DNA from: Pseudomonas zanjanensis
GTDB lineage: Bacteria; Pseudomonadota; Gammaproteobacteria; Pseudomonadales; Pseudomonadaceae
Length of the DNA stretch: 64,000 nucleotides
Direction: 5' to 3'
Assembly: GCF_014268745.2 (NCBI RefSeq)
Contig: NZ_JABWRB020000001.1
Span: 868,001-932,000, forward strand
The notes under the pieces are model-generated. The model was not told where the DNA came from, made no database searches, and was given only the letters and a program-made list of their open reading frames with translations. The position numbers and the translations under genes are program-made. Of the stretch, positions 51,649 through 61,112 are shown piece by piece. Within the stretch, counting starts at the first letter, position 1; every line of letters begins with the position of its first letter.

Positions 51649-54033
51649 ATGGCATTGCATCAGGTGCGCCCCAGGATCCTGGGCTTTATCAGCGAAGACG
51701 TGTCGGCCTGGCTGGTGGCTTCGCTGGTGCTGCTGGCCGGTACCTGCCTGACCGGTTTGCTGAGCTGGGCGATGATGAACCTGTTCAACCAGCAATTGCA
51801 CCAGCGCTTCGAATTGCAAGCCGAGGAACGCTTCAGCCGCATTGAGGAGCGATTCCAGGACCAGGAACAACGTCTCGATGGCCTGAGACGGTTCTTTGCC
51901 AATTCGGCAGGGGTTTCCAACGCGGAATTTCATGGCTACGTCGAACCGTTGCTGCGGCGCACCCTGGCCTTCGCCTGGGCACCACGGATCTTTCGGGAGC
52001 AACGACAATCCTTCGAACAAGCGACGCGGGACCAGGGGGGCGACTCCTTTGGCATCCGTGAGGTCGCCGATGGCGGCGGCCTGCGGCAGGCCGCCGAGCG
52101 GGACGAATACGTGCCGGTGCTGTACCTCCAGAGCCAGCCGCTTTCCATGTCCCCCCTGGGATTCGATCTGCTTTCCCATCCCTTGCGCCGGGCTGTGCTT
52201 GAACGGGCGCGCTCGCTTGGCACGATAGTAGTCTCGCAGCCACTGGACCTGATGGGGGTAGGCCCAGACTTCGCGCGTGGGGTGTTGCTGGTTGCGCCGG
52301 TCACCCGAGCCTCGGCCAAGGAGCCGTTCGGTTACGTGGTGGCGGGCATCAACATGCGTCAGTTGGTGGCTGACGGCTTGCCGGCCGCAGGTCATGACAA
52401 CCTGTCGATGCGTGTCCTGGACCTATCCACCGACGACCGGGAGGAAGTGCTGTTCGATTCCCTTGAATCGCCGGGTGACAGTGACTTGTCGGCGACCCGC
52501 CTGTTGCGCCTGGCTGACCAAGACTACCGTGTAGAGTTGCGGCCCAGCCGGGTGTTCCTGTCCTCCAATCACTCGTCGGTGACGAGCCTGGCTGTGCTGG
52601 GCAGCCTGCTCAGCCTGCTGCTCAGTGCCTTGCTTTATGTGCTGGTCAGCCAGCGGCAGCGAGCCTTGGCACTGGTGGAACAACGCACCGGCGAACTGCG
52701 TGCCCGGGAGCAGGAGTTGCGCGGTACCCACGGCCAGTTGCGCGGTGTGCTGGATGCCGCGACCCAGGTGGCGATCATTGCCACCGACCTGCGCGGCGTC
52801 ATCACCACTTTCAACGCCGGCGCCGAGCAGATGCTCGGCTACCCGAGCTGCGAGGTGCTGCAAAGCATGACCCTGGAGAGCCTGCATGTGCCGCGCGAAC
52901 TCCAGGCCCGGGCCGCTCAGCTTGGCGCGCGCTTTGGTAAACCCATTCCTACCTGCCATGCGATGCTGCTCGAGGGCGGCGAGCAGGGTGGGCAGCAGGC
53001 GCGGGAATGGACCCTGGTGCGCCGCGATGGCAGTCACCTGACCGTGAACATGCTGGCCACGCCGATGCTCGATGAGCAGGGGCTGTGGGTCGGGCACCTG
53101 GCGATCTGCATCGACATCACCGAGCGCAAGCGCGTCCACGAAGCCCTGGCCGCCCGGGACCTGCTGCTCAAAAAGCTCAGCGCCCATGTCCCCGGGGGAA
53201 TCTACCAATTCAGGATGGATTTCAATGGTCGCTTCAGCGTGATCTATGCCAGCGACGGCATCCGCGACATCTATGAATTGGAACCCGATGTGCTGGTGCA
53301 GAACGCCGAGGCGATTTTCTCGCGTATTCATCCGTTGGACAGTACGCGCGTCCGCGCTTCGATCCGTGCTTCGGCCAATACCTTGAGCCCATGGCGGGAA
53401 GAGTACCGGGTGCAATTACCCTTGCGCGGGCTGCGCTGGGTGCGCGGCGAGGCCACCCCCGAGGAACTGCCTGGCGGCGGGGTGTTGTGGCATGGCTATA
53501 TCTCGGATATTTCCGACCTCAAGCGTGTGGAAGAAGAGCTGCGGGCCTTATCCGTGACCGACGCCCTGACCGGCATTCGCAACCGCCGTTATTTCCAGGA
53601 ACGCTTGACCTCGGAAATGGCCCGGGTCGAGCGCGGTTCCGGTGGGCTGGCGGTCATCATGCTCGACATCGATCACTTCAAGCGCATCAACGACCAGCAC
53701 GGCCATGCGGTGGGCGACCGGGTGTTGCAGGCGTTCTGCCAGCGCATCATCCAACGGTTGCGCCGTACCGATGTGTTCTGTCGGTTGGGTGGGGAGGAGT
53801 TCGTGGTGCTGTGCCCGGACACCGACAGTGAAAGCGCTTATTCCCTGGCGCTGGGGCTGTGGGAAGGCTTGCGGGCTGCGCCCATCGACGATGTCGGGGT
53901 GGTTACCGCCAGCTTCGGCATCGCCACCTGGCGCGCCGGGGAGGGCGCCGATGCGTTACTGCTCAGGGCCGACTCAGGCGTCTATGCGGCCAAGCAGGCC
54001 GGGCGGGATCGGGTCGAGACGCAGTTGGGCTAG
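51649..54033 (+). CDS. Membrane-bound diguanylate cyclase with CHASE, PAS and GGDEF domains
   Basis: A 794-residue inner-membrane sensor. A first membrane helix (about residues 21-43), a periplasmic CHASE domain (FAWAPRIFREQ, FGIREV, YVPVLYLQ), a second helix (about 308-333), two PAS domains (about 365-500 and 515-630) and a C-terminal GGDEF domain. The active site is GGEEF (in RLGGEEFVVL), and the RRTD inhibitory-site motif lies five residues before it, so active, product-inhibited c-di-GMP synthesis is expected. No EAL domain. Start: ATG at 51649 is preferred over TTG at 51634. Confidence 0.93.
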   Translation: MALHQVRPRILGFISEDVSAWLVASLVLLAGTCLTGLLSWAMMNLFNQQLHQRFELQAEERFSRIEERFQDQEQRLDGLRRFFANSAGVSNAEFHGYVEPLLRRTLAFAWAPRIFREQRQSFEQATRDQGGDSFGIREVADGGGLRQAAERDEYVPVLYLQSQPLSMSPLGFDLLSHPLRRAVLERARSLGTIVVSQPLDLMGVGPDFARGVLLVAPVTRASAKEPFGYVVAGINMRQLVADGLPAAGHDNLSMRVLDLSTDDREEVLFDSLESPGDSDLSATRLLRLADQDYRVELRPSRVFLSSNHSSVTSLAVLGSLLSLLLSALLYVLVSQRQRALALVEQRTGELRAREQELRGTHGQLRGVLDAATQVAIIATDLRGVITTFNAGAEQMLGYPSCEVLQSMTLESLHVPRELQARAAQLGARFGKPIPTCHAMLLEGGEQGGQQAREWTLVRRDGSHLTVNMLATPMLDEQGLWVGHLAICIDITERKRVHEALAARDLLLKKLSAHVPGGIYQFRMDFNGRFSVIYASDGIRDIYELEPDVLVQNAEAIFSRIHPLDSTRVRASIRASANTLSPWREEYRVQLPLRGLRWVRGEATPEELPGGGVLWHGYISDISDLKRVEEELRALSVTDALTGIRNRRYFQERLTSEMARVERGSGGLAVIMLDIDHFKRINDQHGHAVGDRVLQAFCQRIIQRLRRTDVFCRLGGEEFVVLCPDTDSESAYSLALGLWEGLRAAPIDDVGVVTASFGIATWRAGEGADALLLRADSGVYAAKQAGRDRVETQLG

Positions 54034-54056
54034 CCAGGGGATATTGAGGTCAAAGT

Positions 54057-54278
54057 GTGGGAGCGGGCTTGCTCGCGAATGCGGCATGTCAGTCAACACA
54101 ATGGTTGAATGTTGTACCGCCCTTCGCGAGCAAGCCCGCTCCCACAGTTGATCTTCAGTGGGCACAAGATTTGTGTATGGCCCGATTCACTGTGGGAGCG
54201 AGCCTGCTCGCGATTCGGTCGGTCAGCAACATCGATGTTGAATGACATACCGCATTCGCGAGCAGGCTCGCTCCCACA
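54057..54278. repeat. Cluster of four REP units
   Basis: Alternating direct and inverted units of the GTGGGAGCg-GC-TGCTCGCGA family at about 54057, 54125, 54192 and 54255, forming two REPINs between the convergent diguanylate cyclase and dacB genes. Confidence 0.88.
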
Positions 54279-54294
54279 TGGGGTATGTGCTGGG

Positions 54295-55761
54295 TCAGAG
54301 CACCGAAGCCGTCTGTGGCAGTTTCGGCTGGCGGTACAGGTCCAGCAGCACCTGGTCCAGCACCGACGAAGCGCCCCATGGCTTTGGATCGTTGAGGATC
54401 GCCACCACTGCCCAAGTGTTGCCGTTGATGTCGCGGCTGTAGCCAGCGATGGCGCGGACGGTGTTCAGGGTCCCGGTCTTGACGTGGGCTTCGCCTGCCA
54501 TGGCGGTGGTCTTCAGGCGTTTGCGCATGGTGCCGTCTGTGCCGGCAATCGGCATCGAACTGATGAACTCCGCCGAATACGGGCTGCGCCAGGCGGCTTG
54601 CAGCATCGCAGCCATTTCCCGCGCGCTGACCCGTTCGGCGCGGGACAGGCCGGAGCCGTTCTCCATCACCAGGTGCGGTGCGGTGATGCCTTTCTTCGCC
54701 AGCCACTGGCGTACCACCCGTTGCGCAGCCTTCGCGTCGTCACCGTCGGCTTCGTTGCGAAATTGTGCGCCCAGGCTCAGGAACAGTTGCTGGGCCATGG
54801 TGTTGTTACTGTATTTATTGATGTCGCGGATGATCTCCGCCAGGTCCGGGGAGAACGCCCGGGCCAATACCTTGGCGTTGCTCGGGGTCGTGGCCAGGCG
54901 GTCCTGGCCCTGGATGCTGCCGCCCAATTCCTTCCAGATGGCCCGCACCGCGCCAGCGGTGTAGGTGGCGTGATCGAGCAGTGACAGGTAGGTCTGGGAG
55001 CTGCAACCTTCACCGAGTTGGCCGCTGACAGTGACGGTCATGCTGCCATCGGCCTGGGCGACGGGGTTGTAGCGAACGCCGCCGGCACATTGCTTGCCGT
55101 TGATGGCCTTGACCACGTTTTCGATGCGAATGCTGGCAATCGGTGGCTCAACCGAGACCAGCACCCGGCCGCCATCATTGCGAGCGACGAAGCGCAGGGC
55201 CTTGAGGTTGACCAGCAGCGAGTCGGGCTTGACCAGGAAGGGTTTGTTTTCGTCGTTGCCGTCGTCGTTGAACTCGGGCAGTTGCGGCTGGATGAAGAAA
55301 CTGCGGTCCAGCACCAGGTCACCGGTGACCTGCTGGACGCCGTTGGCCCGCAGATCGCGCATCAACAGCCAGAGTTTTTCCATGTTCAGCTTGGGATCGC
55401 CGCCGCCCTTGAGGTACAAGTTGCCGTTGAGGATCCCGCCGCTCAGGGTGCCGTCGGTGTAGAACTCGGTTTTCCATTGATGATTGGGGCCGAGCATCTC
55501 CAGGGCCGCATAGGTGGTCACCAGTTTCATGGTGGACGCCGGATTGACCGAAACATCGGCGTTGTACAGGGTTGGCGTGCCGGGGCCGTTGAGCGGCACC
55601 AGCACCAGGGACAGGGCGTCGTTCTGCAGTTTGCTGGCCTTGAGGGCCTTTTGTACGTTGGGCGATAGGGCGGTGTTGATCGTGGCAGCATGGGCGGTGA
55701 CAGGGAGGGCCAGGGGAAGAAGAAGGCTGGCCAGAAGCAATGGACGCAAAGATTTGATCAT
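54295..55761 (-). CDS. dacB: D-alanyl-D-alanine carboxypeptidase/endopeptidase (PBP4)
   Basis: A 488-residue periplasmic class C penicillin-binding protein. The signal peptide (residues about 1-25, ending AHAA) is followed by the serine site SxxK (S76-T-M-K79 in NPASTMKL), the SxN motif in KYSNNTMAQ and KTG in HVKTGTLN. It trims peptidoglycan stem peptides and cross-links, and in Pseudomonas its activity influences AmpC induction. Confidence 0.96.
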   Translation of the reverse strand: MIKSLRPLLLASLLLPLALPVTAHAATINTALSPNVQKALKASKLQNDALSLVLVPLNGPGTPTLYNADVSVNPASTMKLVTTYAALEMLGPNHQWKTEFYTDGTLSGGILNGNLYLKGGGDPKLNMEKLWLLMRDLRANGVQQVTGDLVLDRSFFIQPQLPEFNDDGNDENKPFLVKPDSLLVNLKALRFVARNDGGRVLVSVEPPIASIRIENVVKAINGKQCAGGVRYNPVAQADGSMTVTVSGQLGEGCSSQTYLSLLDHATYTAGAVRAIWKELGGSIQGQDRLATTPSNAKVLARAFSPDLAEIIRDINKYSNNTMAQQLFLSLGAQFRNEADGDDAKAAQRVVRQWLAKKGITAPHLVMENGSGLSRAERVSAREMAAMLQAAWRSPYSAEFISSMPIAGTDGTMRKRLKTTAMAGEAHVKTGTLNTVRAIAGYSRDINGNTWAVVAILNDPKPWGASSVLDQVLLDLYRQPKLPQTASVL

Positions 55762-55918
55762 TGAAATAAAACCCTACGGGCGAGGGGGAAAATACGAGGA
55801 CATGAAAATGAACGTCCTCAACGGTCATGAAAGTGTCGGCATTATGCCCCAAGGCGCAACGGCATGTGCCGTGCCCAAGCCCAGCGAAGCGGTATTTTTT
55901 TACCAACGGTTAACGGAC

Positions 55919-55938
55919 TTGCCCGATGAGTCGGGCAA
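55919..55938 (+). repeat. Inverted repeat in the dacB-yggL spacer
   Basis: Perfect 8-bp arms TTGCCCGA/TCGGGCAA with a 4-nt loop, 56 bp ahead of yggL. No T run follows, so it is an operator or leader hairpin candidate. Confidence 0.45.
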
Positions 55939-55993
55939 TCGACGCACCAAACTGGTAAAGTGCCGGCCGTTATTACTTATGAGGATTGTTCCA

Positions 55994-56338
55994 ATGGCGA
56001 CTAACCGTTCCCAGCGTCTGCGCAAAAAGCTGTGCGTGGATGAATTTCAAGAGCTGGGTTTCGAACTGAACCTGGATTTCAAAGAAGATCTGGCCGATGA
56101 GGCTATTGACGCTTTCCTCGACGCTTTCCTGAAAGAAGCCATGGAAGCCAATGGCCTGGGCTACGTCGGCGGTGACGACTACGGTCTGGTTTGCCTGCAG
56201 AAGCGTGGCTCGGTCACCGAAGAGCAGCGCGCTGCCGTTGAAGCCTGGCTCAAGGCCCGTCCCGAGCTGACCAGCGTTGAAGTCAGCCCGTTGCTGGACG
56301 TGTGGTACCCGGAAAAGCCGATCAATCCGGTCGCTTGA
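55994..56338 (+). CDS. yggL: YggL family 50S ribosome-binding protein (DUF469)
   Basis: A 114-residue protein of the YggL family. Conserved stretches are RSQRLRKKLCVDEFQELGF (about residues 5-23) and the acidic helix after it. Family members associate with the large ribosomal subunit. A strong terminator follows. Confidence 0.92.
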   Translation: MATNRSQRLRKKLCVDEFQELGFELNLDFKEDLADEAIDAFLDAFLKEAMEANGLGYVGGDDYGLVCLQKRGSVTEEQRAAVEAWLKARPELTSVEVSPLLDVWYPEKPINPVA

Positions 56339-56345
56339 TGGTCAG

Positions 56346-56378
56346 AAACCGGCAGCCCTTTTGGGTGCCGGTTTTTTT
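56346..56378 (+). terminator. Intrinsic terminator of yggL
   Basis: AACCGGCA-CCC pairs with GGG-TGCCGGTT around a short T loop, followed by seven T residues (56372-56378), 10 bp after the yggL stop. Confidence 0.92.
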
Positions 56379-56413
56379 GTGCCTGCCATTTATGTGTTGC
56401 TTGCCAGGCAGCC

Positions 56414-56488
56414 TTCGCGAGCAAGCCCGCTCCCACAGTGGATATGTATCGCTCACATCGCCTTTGTGGGAGCGGGCTTGCTCGCGAA
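56414..56488. repeat. REPIN between yggL and benE
   Basis: Inverted unit TTCGCGAGC... at 56414 and direct unit ending 56488, of the GTGGGAGCGGGCTTGCTCGCGAA family, between convergent genes. Confidence 0.88.
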
Positions 56489-56500
56489 GCTTTTAAGCTC

Positions 56501-57691
56501 TCAGGCGCTACGCCAGTTCAGGATCAGCAACGTCAACACCCCCGCCACGATCCCCCAGAACGCCGAACCGATGGAGAACAGCGTCAGCCCCGACGCCGTG
56601 ACCATGAAAGTGATCAGCGCCGCTTCCCGCTCCTTCACTTCGCTCATGGCGATGCTCAAGCCATTGATGATTGAGCCGAACAGCGCCAGGGCCGCGATGG
56701 ACAACACCAATTCCTTGGGCAGCGCCGCGAACAACGCCGCCAGCGTCGCGCCGAATACCCCGGCAATCCCGTAGAAAATCCCACACCAGACCGCCGCCGT
56801 GTAGCGCTTGTTGCGATCTTCGTGGGCGTGGGGCCCGGTGCAGATGGCCGCGCTGATGGCCGCCAGGTTGATGCCATGGGAGCCGAACGGTGCCAGCAGC
56901 AGCGAGGCGATGCCGGTGCTGGTGATCAGCGGCGAAGCCGGCACGTTGTAGCCGTCGGCCCGCAACACGGCGATGCCGGGCATGTTCTGCGAGGTCATCG
57001 CCACCACGAACAGCGGAATGCCGATGCTGATGGTGGCCGCCAAGGAAAAGTGCGGCGTGGTCCAGACCGGCGTCGCGACTTCCAGGGCAAAACCGCTGAA
57101 GTCCAACAGCCCCAGCAGGCCGGAAAGCGCTGTGCCGATCAGCAGTGCCGCGAGCACCGCGTAGCGCGGCGACAGGCGCTTGACGATCAGGTAGGTGAAA
57201 AACATCCCCAGCACCAGGCCGGTGCGATGCTGGGTGGCGACGAAGATCTCGCTGCCGATCTTGAACAGAATCCCCGCCAGCAACGCCGCCGCCAGCGAGG
57301 CCGGAATGCGCTTGACCAGGCGCTCGAAACTGCCGGTCAGGCCACAGATCGTCACCAGCACCGCGCAGGTTATATAGGCGCCGATGGCCTCGCCATAACT
57401 CACGCCGCCCAGGCTGGTGATCAGCAGCGCGGCGCCGGGTGTCGACCAGGCGATGGTGATCGGCGTGCGATAGCGCAGCGACAGCCCGATGGAGCACACC
57501 GCCATGCCGATGGAGATCGCCCAGATCCACGAGGAAATCTGCCCGCTGGTCAGCCCCGCCGCCTGTCCGGCCTGGAACATCAGCACCAGGGAACTGGTGT
57601 AGCCGGTCATCATCGCGATGAACCCGGCGACGATGGCCGAAGGCGAGGTGTCGGCCAATGGACGAAGTGGCGTGGTCGTGACTTCGGTCAT
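56501..57691 (-). CDS. benE: Benzoate/H+ symporter BenE family transporter
   Basis: A 396-residue inner-membrane protein with about 12 hydrophobic segments of the BenE family (PSAIVAGFIAMMTGYTSS start, PFGSHGINLAAISAAIC near the middle). Members import benzoate or related aromatics. No ben catabolic genes are near, so the substrate is uncertain. The ATG at 57691 is favoured; an earlier in-frame start has no family match. Confidence 0.85.
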   Translation of the reverse strand: MTEVTTTPLRPLADTSPSAIVAGFIAMMTGYTSSLVLMFQAGQAAGLTSGQISSWIWAISIGMAVCSIGLSLRYRTPITIAWSTPGAALLITSLGGVSYGEAIGAYITCAVLVTICGLTGSFERLVKRIPASLAAALLAGILFKIGSEIFVATQHRTGLVLGMFFTYLIVKRLSPRYAVLAALLIGTALSGLLGLLDFSGFALEVATPVWTTPHFSLAATISIGIPLFVVAMTSQNMPGIAVLRADGYNVPASPLITSTGIASLLLAPFGSHGINLAAISAAICTGPHAHEDRNKRYTAAVWCGIFYGIAGVFGATLAALFAALPKELVLSIAALALFGSIINGLSIAMSEVKEREAALITFMVTASGLTLFSIGSAFWGIVAGVLTLLILNWRSA

Positions 57692-57832
57692 GGTGGGCGG
57701 TGGTCCTTGTTGTAGATTGTCTGGGCTTGATAGCCCCACAGATTTGCGGTTTAAAGCCTAAACTCAACCCCATCATCGATTGCAATACAGCCATGCCCGC
57801 AAACAGCCGTACAGTCGTGTTGCCATCAGAGG

Positions 57833-57842
57833 TTGTGTACAA
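57833..57842. promoter_or_regulatory. FadR/GntR-type operator candidate
   Basis: The palindrome TTGTGTACAA matches the TNGT-N-ACNA pattern bound by FadR-subfamily GntR regulators, and lies in the spacer between benE and the regulator gene, 94 bp before its ATG. Autoregulation is inferred. Confidence 0.45.
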
Positions 57843-57935
57843 TCGAGCTGTTTTTTACGCGATACTTGCCAGCGACCCGCTGTGCCGTATTACAGTCACG
57901 GTCAATTCGCCGCAGTTCTCCCGACTCGAGTGCCC

Positions 57936-58700
57936 ATGAACGAACAGTTGCAGCCCCTCAAGAAACAACCGCGAGCTGGTAAGACCGGCCGCAGCGGAAC
58001 CCAGGACGATATTGTCTATGCGCACATCTTCGAGGCCATCCTCGAACAACGCCTGGCGCCCGGGACCAAATTGAGCGAAGAGGCGCTGGGGGAGATTTTC
58101 GGAGTCAGCCGCACGATCATTCGCCGGGCCTTGTCCCGCCTGGCCCACGAAGGCGTGGTGTTGCTGCGGCCCAATCGCGGTGCCGTGGTGGCGAGCCCGA
58201 GTGTCGAAGAGGCCCGCCAGGTGTTCATGGCCCGGCGCCTGGTGGAAAGGGCGATCACCGAGCTGGCGGTGCAGCACGCTACCGCCGAACAACTGGCTGA
58301 GCTGCGGCAGATGGTCAGCGACGAGCGCGACAGTTTTTCCCGGGGCGACCGTGGCGCCGGCATCCGTTTGTCGGGCGAGTTCCACCTCAAGCTGGCCGAA
58401 GCGGCGAAGAACGCCCCGCTGATCAGTTTCCAGCGCAGTCTCGTGTCCCAGACGTCGTTGATCATCGCCCAGTACGAAAGTGGCAACCGTTCCCATTGCT
58501 CCTACGACGAACATACCCAGTTGATCGACGCCATCGAGGCCCGCGATGCCACGCTGGCGGTGGACCTGATGATGCATCACATGGACCACATCGACAGCAA
58601 GCTCAACCTCGACGAGGAAAGTGCGTCGGATGACTTGCACGCGGTGTTTTCGCATCTGTTGCAGAGCAAGAAGCCGGGGCGGTCGACCGCCAAGCTCTGA
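57936..58700 (+). CDS. GntR-family transcriptional regulator, FadR/FCD type
   Basis: A 254-residue regulator: winged-helix DNA-binding domain (about residues 25-90, GTKLSEEALGEIFGVSRTIIRRAL region, LRPNRGAVVA wing) and an FCD ligand/metal domain (about 95-235) with EFHLKLAE, SYDEHTQLIDAI and MMHHMDHI providing the usual Asp/His metal ligands. It lies next to benE (divergent) and guaD (convergent); either purine or aromatic control is possible. Confidence 0.9.
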   Translation: MNEQLQPLKKQPRAGKTGRSGTQDDIVYAHIFEAILEQRLAPGTKLSEEALGEIFGVSRTIIRRALSRLAHEGVVLLRPNRGAVVASPSVEEARQVFMARRLVERAITELAVQHATAEQLAELRQMVSDERDSFSRGDRGAGIRLSGEFHLKLAEAAKNAPLISFQRSLVSQTSLIIAQYESGNRSHCSYDEHTQLIDAIEARDATLAVDLMMHHMDHIDSKLNLDEESASDDLHAVFSHLLQSKKPGRSTAKL

Positions 58701-58730
58701 AGGTTGAATCAGTCATACCGAGTCGCGCCC

Positions 58731-58812
58731 TTCGCGAGCAAGCCCGCTCCCACATTCGACCGTGTTGTCATGACATACGCGGATCAAATGTGGGAGCGGG
58801 CTTGCTCGCGAA
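58731..58812. repeat. REPIN between the GntR regulator and guaD
   Basis: Inverted and direct units of the GTGGGAGCGGGCTTGCTCGCGAA family flanking about 35 bp, between convergent genes. Confidence 0.88.
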
Positions 58813-58836
58813 AGCGGTGTGACAGGCGAATGAAAT

Positions 58837-60141
58837 CTAGCGCTGATGCACCACCTTGCCAGCCGCATAAGTCTGCGTCACCGTCCGGTCATCCCCCAGC
58901 GTCATCAACACGAACAACCGTTCGGCAATGTCCTTGGCCTGCTTGAGGCGATAGCTCAGCAGCGGCGTGGCGTTGTAATCCAGCACCAGAAAGTCCGCGT
59001 CCGTCCCCGGTTGCAACGTGCCGATCTTGTCCTCCAGGCGCAGGGCCCGCGCGCCGCCGAGGGTGGCCAGGTACAGCGATTTGAACGGGCTCAGCCGCGC
59101 GCCCTGCAGCTGCATCACCTTGTAGGCTTCGTTCAGGGTGTGGAGCAGCGAAAAACTGGTGCCGCCACCTACGTCCGTGCCCAACCCGACGTTCACCTTG
59201 TGCTTCTCGGCCATGGGCAGGTTGAACAGGCCGCTGCCGAGGAAAAAGTTCGAGGTCGGGCAGAAAGCGATGGCCGACCCGGCCTCGGCCAGCCGCGCAC
59301 ATTCGTCATCGCATAAATGCACGCCATGGGCGAACACCGAACGCTCGCCAAGCAGTTGGTAGTGATCGTAGACGTCCAGGTAGCCCTTGCGCTCCGGGAA
59401 CAGTTCCTTGACCCACTGCACCTCCTGCAGGTTCTCGCTGATGTGAGTCTGCATGTACAAGTCGGGGTACTCCCCCAGCAACTGACCGGCCAGGGCCAGT
59501 TGTTCCGGGGTGCTGGTGGGGGCGAAGCGCGGGGTCACGGCGTAGTGCAGCCGGCCCTTGCCGTGCCAGCGCTCGATCAGCGCCTTGCTCTCGGTGTAGC
59601 TGGATTCGGCGGTGTCGGTCAGGTAGTCCGGGGCGTTGCGGTCCATCATCACCTTGCCGGCGATCATCCGCAGGTCGAGCTTCTGGGCCACTTCGAAAAA
59701 CGCATTCACCGACTGCGGATGCACGCTGCCGAACACCAGCGCGGTGGTGGTGCCGTTGCGCAGCAATTCCTTGACGAAAATATCCGCCACGGCATCGGCG
59801 TGGGCCTTGTCGGCGAACTGGCTTTCGCAGGGGAAGGTGTAGGTGTTGAGCCAATCCAGCAATTGCTCGCCATAGGCGCCGACCATGCCGGTTTGCGGCA
59901 GATGGATGTGGGTGTCGATCAAACCTGGCGTGATCAGTGCGTCCGGGTAATGGGCGATGTCGATGTCCGCCGCCAGGGTCGGCAACAGGTCATGGGCGTG
60001 GCCGATGGCGCTGATCTGGCCATTCTCCACCACCAGCAGTCCGTCTTCGAAATATTCATAGGACGCTTCGATACCCACTTCGGCCGGATCGGCGAGGCTG
60101 TGGAGCAGGGCGGCGCGGTAGGCTTTGCGTGTCAGGGGCAT
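58837..60141 (-). CDS. guaD: Guanine deaminase
   Basis: A 434-residue zinc amidohydrolase converting guanine to xanthine. The first metal site is DTHIHLPQ (His about 78 and 80), further ligands lie in TPRFAPTST, QTHISENLQEV and HGVHLCDDE, and the GTDVGGGTS segment carries the metal-binding Asp. It feeds xanthine to the xanthine dehydrogenase encoded next to it; xdhC starts 20 bp upstream on the same strand. Confidence 0.96.
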   Translation of the reverse strand: MPLTRKAYRAALLHSLADPAEVGIEASYEYFEDGLLVVENGQISAIGHAHDLLPTLAADIDIAHYPDALITPGLIDTHIHLPQTGMVGAYGEQLLDWLNTYTFPCESQFADKAHADAVADIFVKELLRNGTTTALVFGSVHPQSVNAFFEVAQKLDLRMIAGKVMMDRNAPDYLTDTAESSYTESKALIERWHGKGRLHYAVTPRFAPTSTPEQLALAGQLLGEYPDLYMQTHISENLQEVQWVKELFPERKGYLDVYDHYQLLGERSVFAHGVHLCDDECARLAEAGSAIAFCPTSNFFLGSGLFNLPMAEKHKVNVGLGTDVGGGTSFSLLHTLNEAYKVMQLQGARLSPFKSLYLATLGGARALRLEDKIGTLQPGTDADFLVLDYNATPLLSYRLKQAKDIAERLFVLMTLGDDRTVTQTYAAGKVVHQR

Positions 60142-60161
60142 GGTCTGTCTCGATAAAGGGA

Positions 60162-61004
60162 TTAACGCTGGCTGCGGCGCGAAGCTGGCAGCAACTTGGC
60201 AATCGGTTCGGCGCGCGAGGTGTGCTGGCCGAAATCGGCGTTATAGGTGGCGATGATTTCGCCGGCGATGGAGATGGCGATTTCCACAGGCAACTTGCCT
60301 TTGACTTCGCCGATACCCATCGGGCAACGCATGCGTTGCAAGGTGCTGCTATCAAAACCACGATCACGCAGGCGATGCTCGAACTTGACCCGCTTGGTCT
60401 TCGAGCCGATCAGGCCGAAGTAGGCAAAGTCGTTGCGCTTGAGGATCGCGGCGCTCAGCTCCAGGTCGAGCTGATGGTTGTGGGTCATGACGATGCAGTA
60501 GCTGCCGGCGGGCAATTCATCGACTTCATCCAATGGCTCTTCGGCCACGATCTTGCGCACGCCATGGGGCAAGTGTTCGGGGAACTCCGCTTCTCGCGAG
60601 TCGATCCAGCGCACCTTGCAGGGCAGGCTCGCCAGCAGCGGCACCAGGGCGCGGCCGACATGGCCGGCGCCGAACACGGCGATCTGCGCCTGGACCTGGC
60701 CCATGGGCTCGAACAGCAATACGGTGACGCCACCGCAGCACTGGCCCAGGCTCGCACCGAGGCTGAAGCGCTCCAGGTGGGTGTTCTGCTGGCCGCTGGC
60801 GAGCATTTGCCGGGCGATCTCCATGGCCTTGTATTCCAGGTGTCCGCCACCGATGGTGTCGAACGTCTGGCTGGCGCTGATGACCATCTTCGAACCGGCG
60901 TTGCGCGGGGTGGAGCCGAGCTCCTCGATGATCGTCACCAGCACGCAGGGTTCGCCGCGGGTTTGCAGGTCGGCGAGGGCGCTGATCCAGTTGTACATAT
61001 TCAC
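60162..61004 (-). CDS. xdhC: Xanthine dehydrogenase accessory protein XdhC
   Basis: A 280-residue XdhC/CoxI-family protein that binds and sulfurates molybdenum cofactor for insertion in XdhB. The N-terminal LGSTPRNAGSKMVIS (about residues 30-44), IGGGHLEYKA and a C-terminal Rossmann domain starting IAVFGAGHVGRAL (about 109-121) are typical. Confidence 0.95.
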   Translation of the reverse strand: MNMYNWISALADLQTRGEPCVLVTIIEELGSTPRNAGSKMVISASQTFDTIGGGHLEYKAMEIARQMLASGQQNTHLERFSLGASLGQCCGGVTVLLFEPMGQVQAQIAVFGAGHVGRALVPLLASLPCKVRWIDSREAEFPEHLPHGVRKIVAEEPLDEVDELPAGSYCIVMTHNHQLDLELSAAILKRNDFAYFGLIGSKTKRVKFEHRLRDRGFDSSTLQRMRCPMGIGEVKGKLPVEIAISIAGEIIATYNADFGQHTSRAEPIAKLLPASRRSQR

Positions 61005-61033
61005 CTCGACATCTCTGTTGTCTGTTCAACCGC

Positions 61034-61098
61034 CTTCGCGAGCAGGCTCGCTCCCACATTGGAACGCGGTTCCCTGTGGGAGCGGGCTTGCTCGCGAA
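61034..61098. repeat. REPIN between xdhB and xdhC
   Basis: Inverted and direct units of the GTGGGAGCGGGCTTGCTCGCGAA family, inside the probable xdhA-xdhB-xdhC-guaD transcription unit; it may modulate relative expression. Confidence 0.88.
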
Positions 61099-61112
61099 GG
61101 CGGCGCCGCGGT

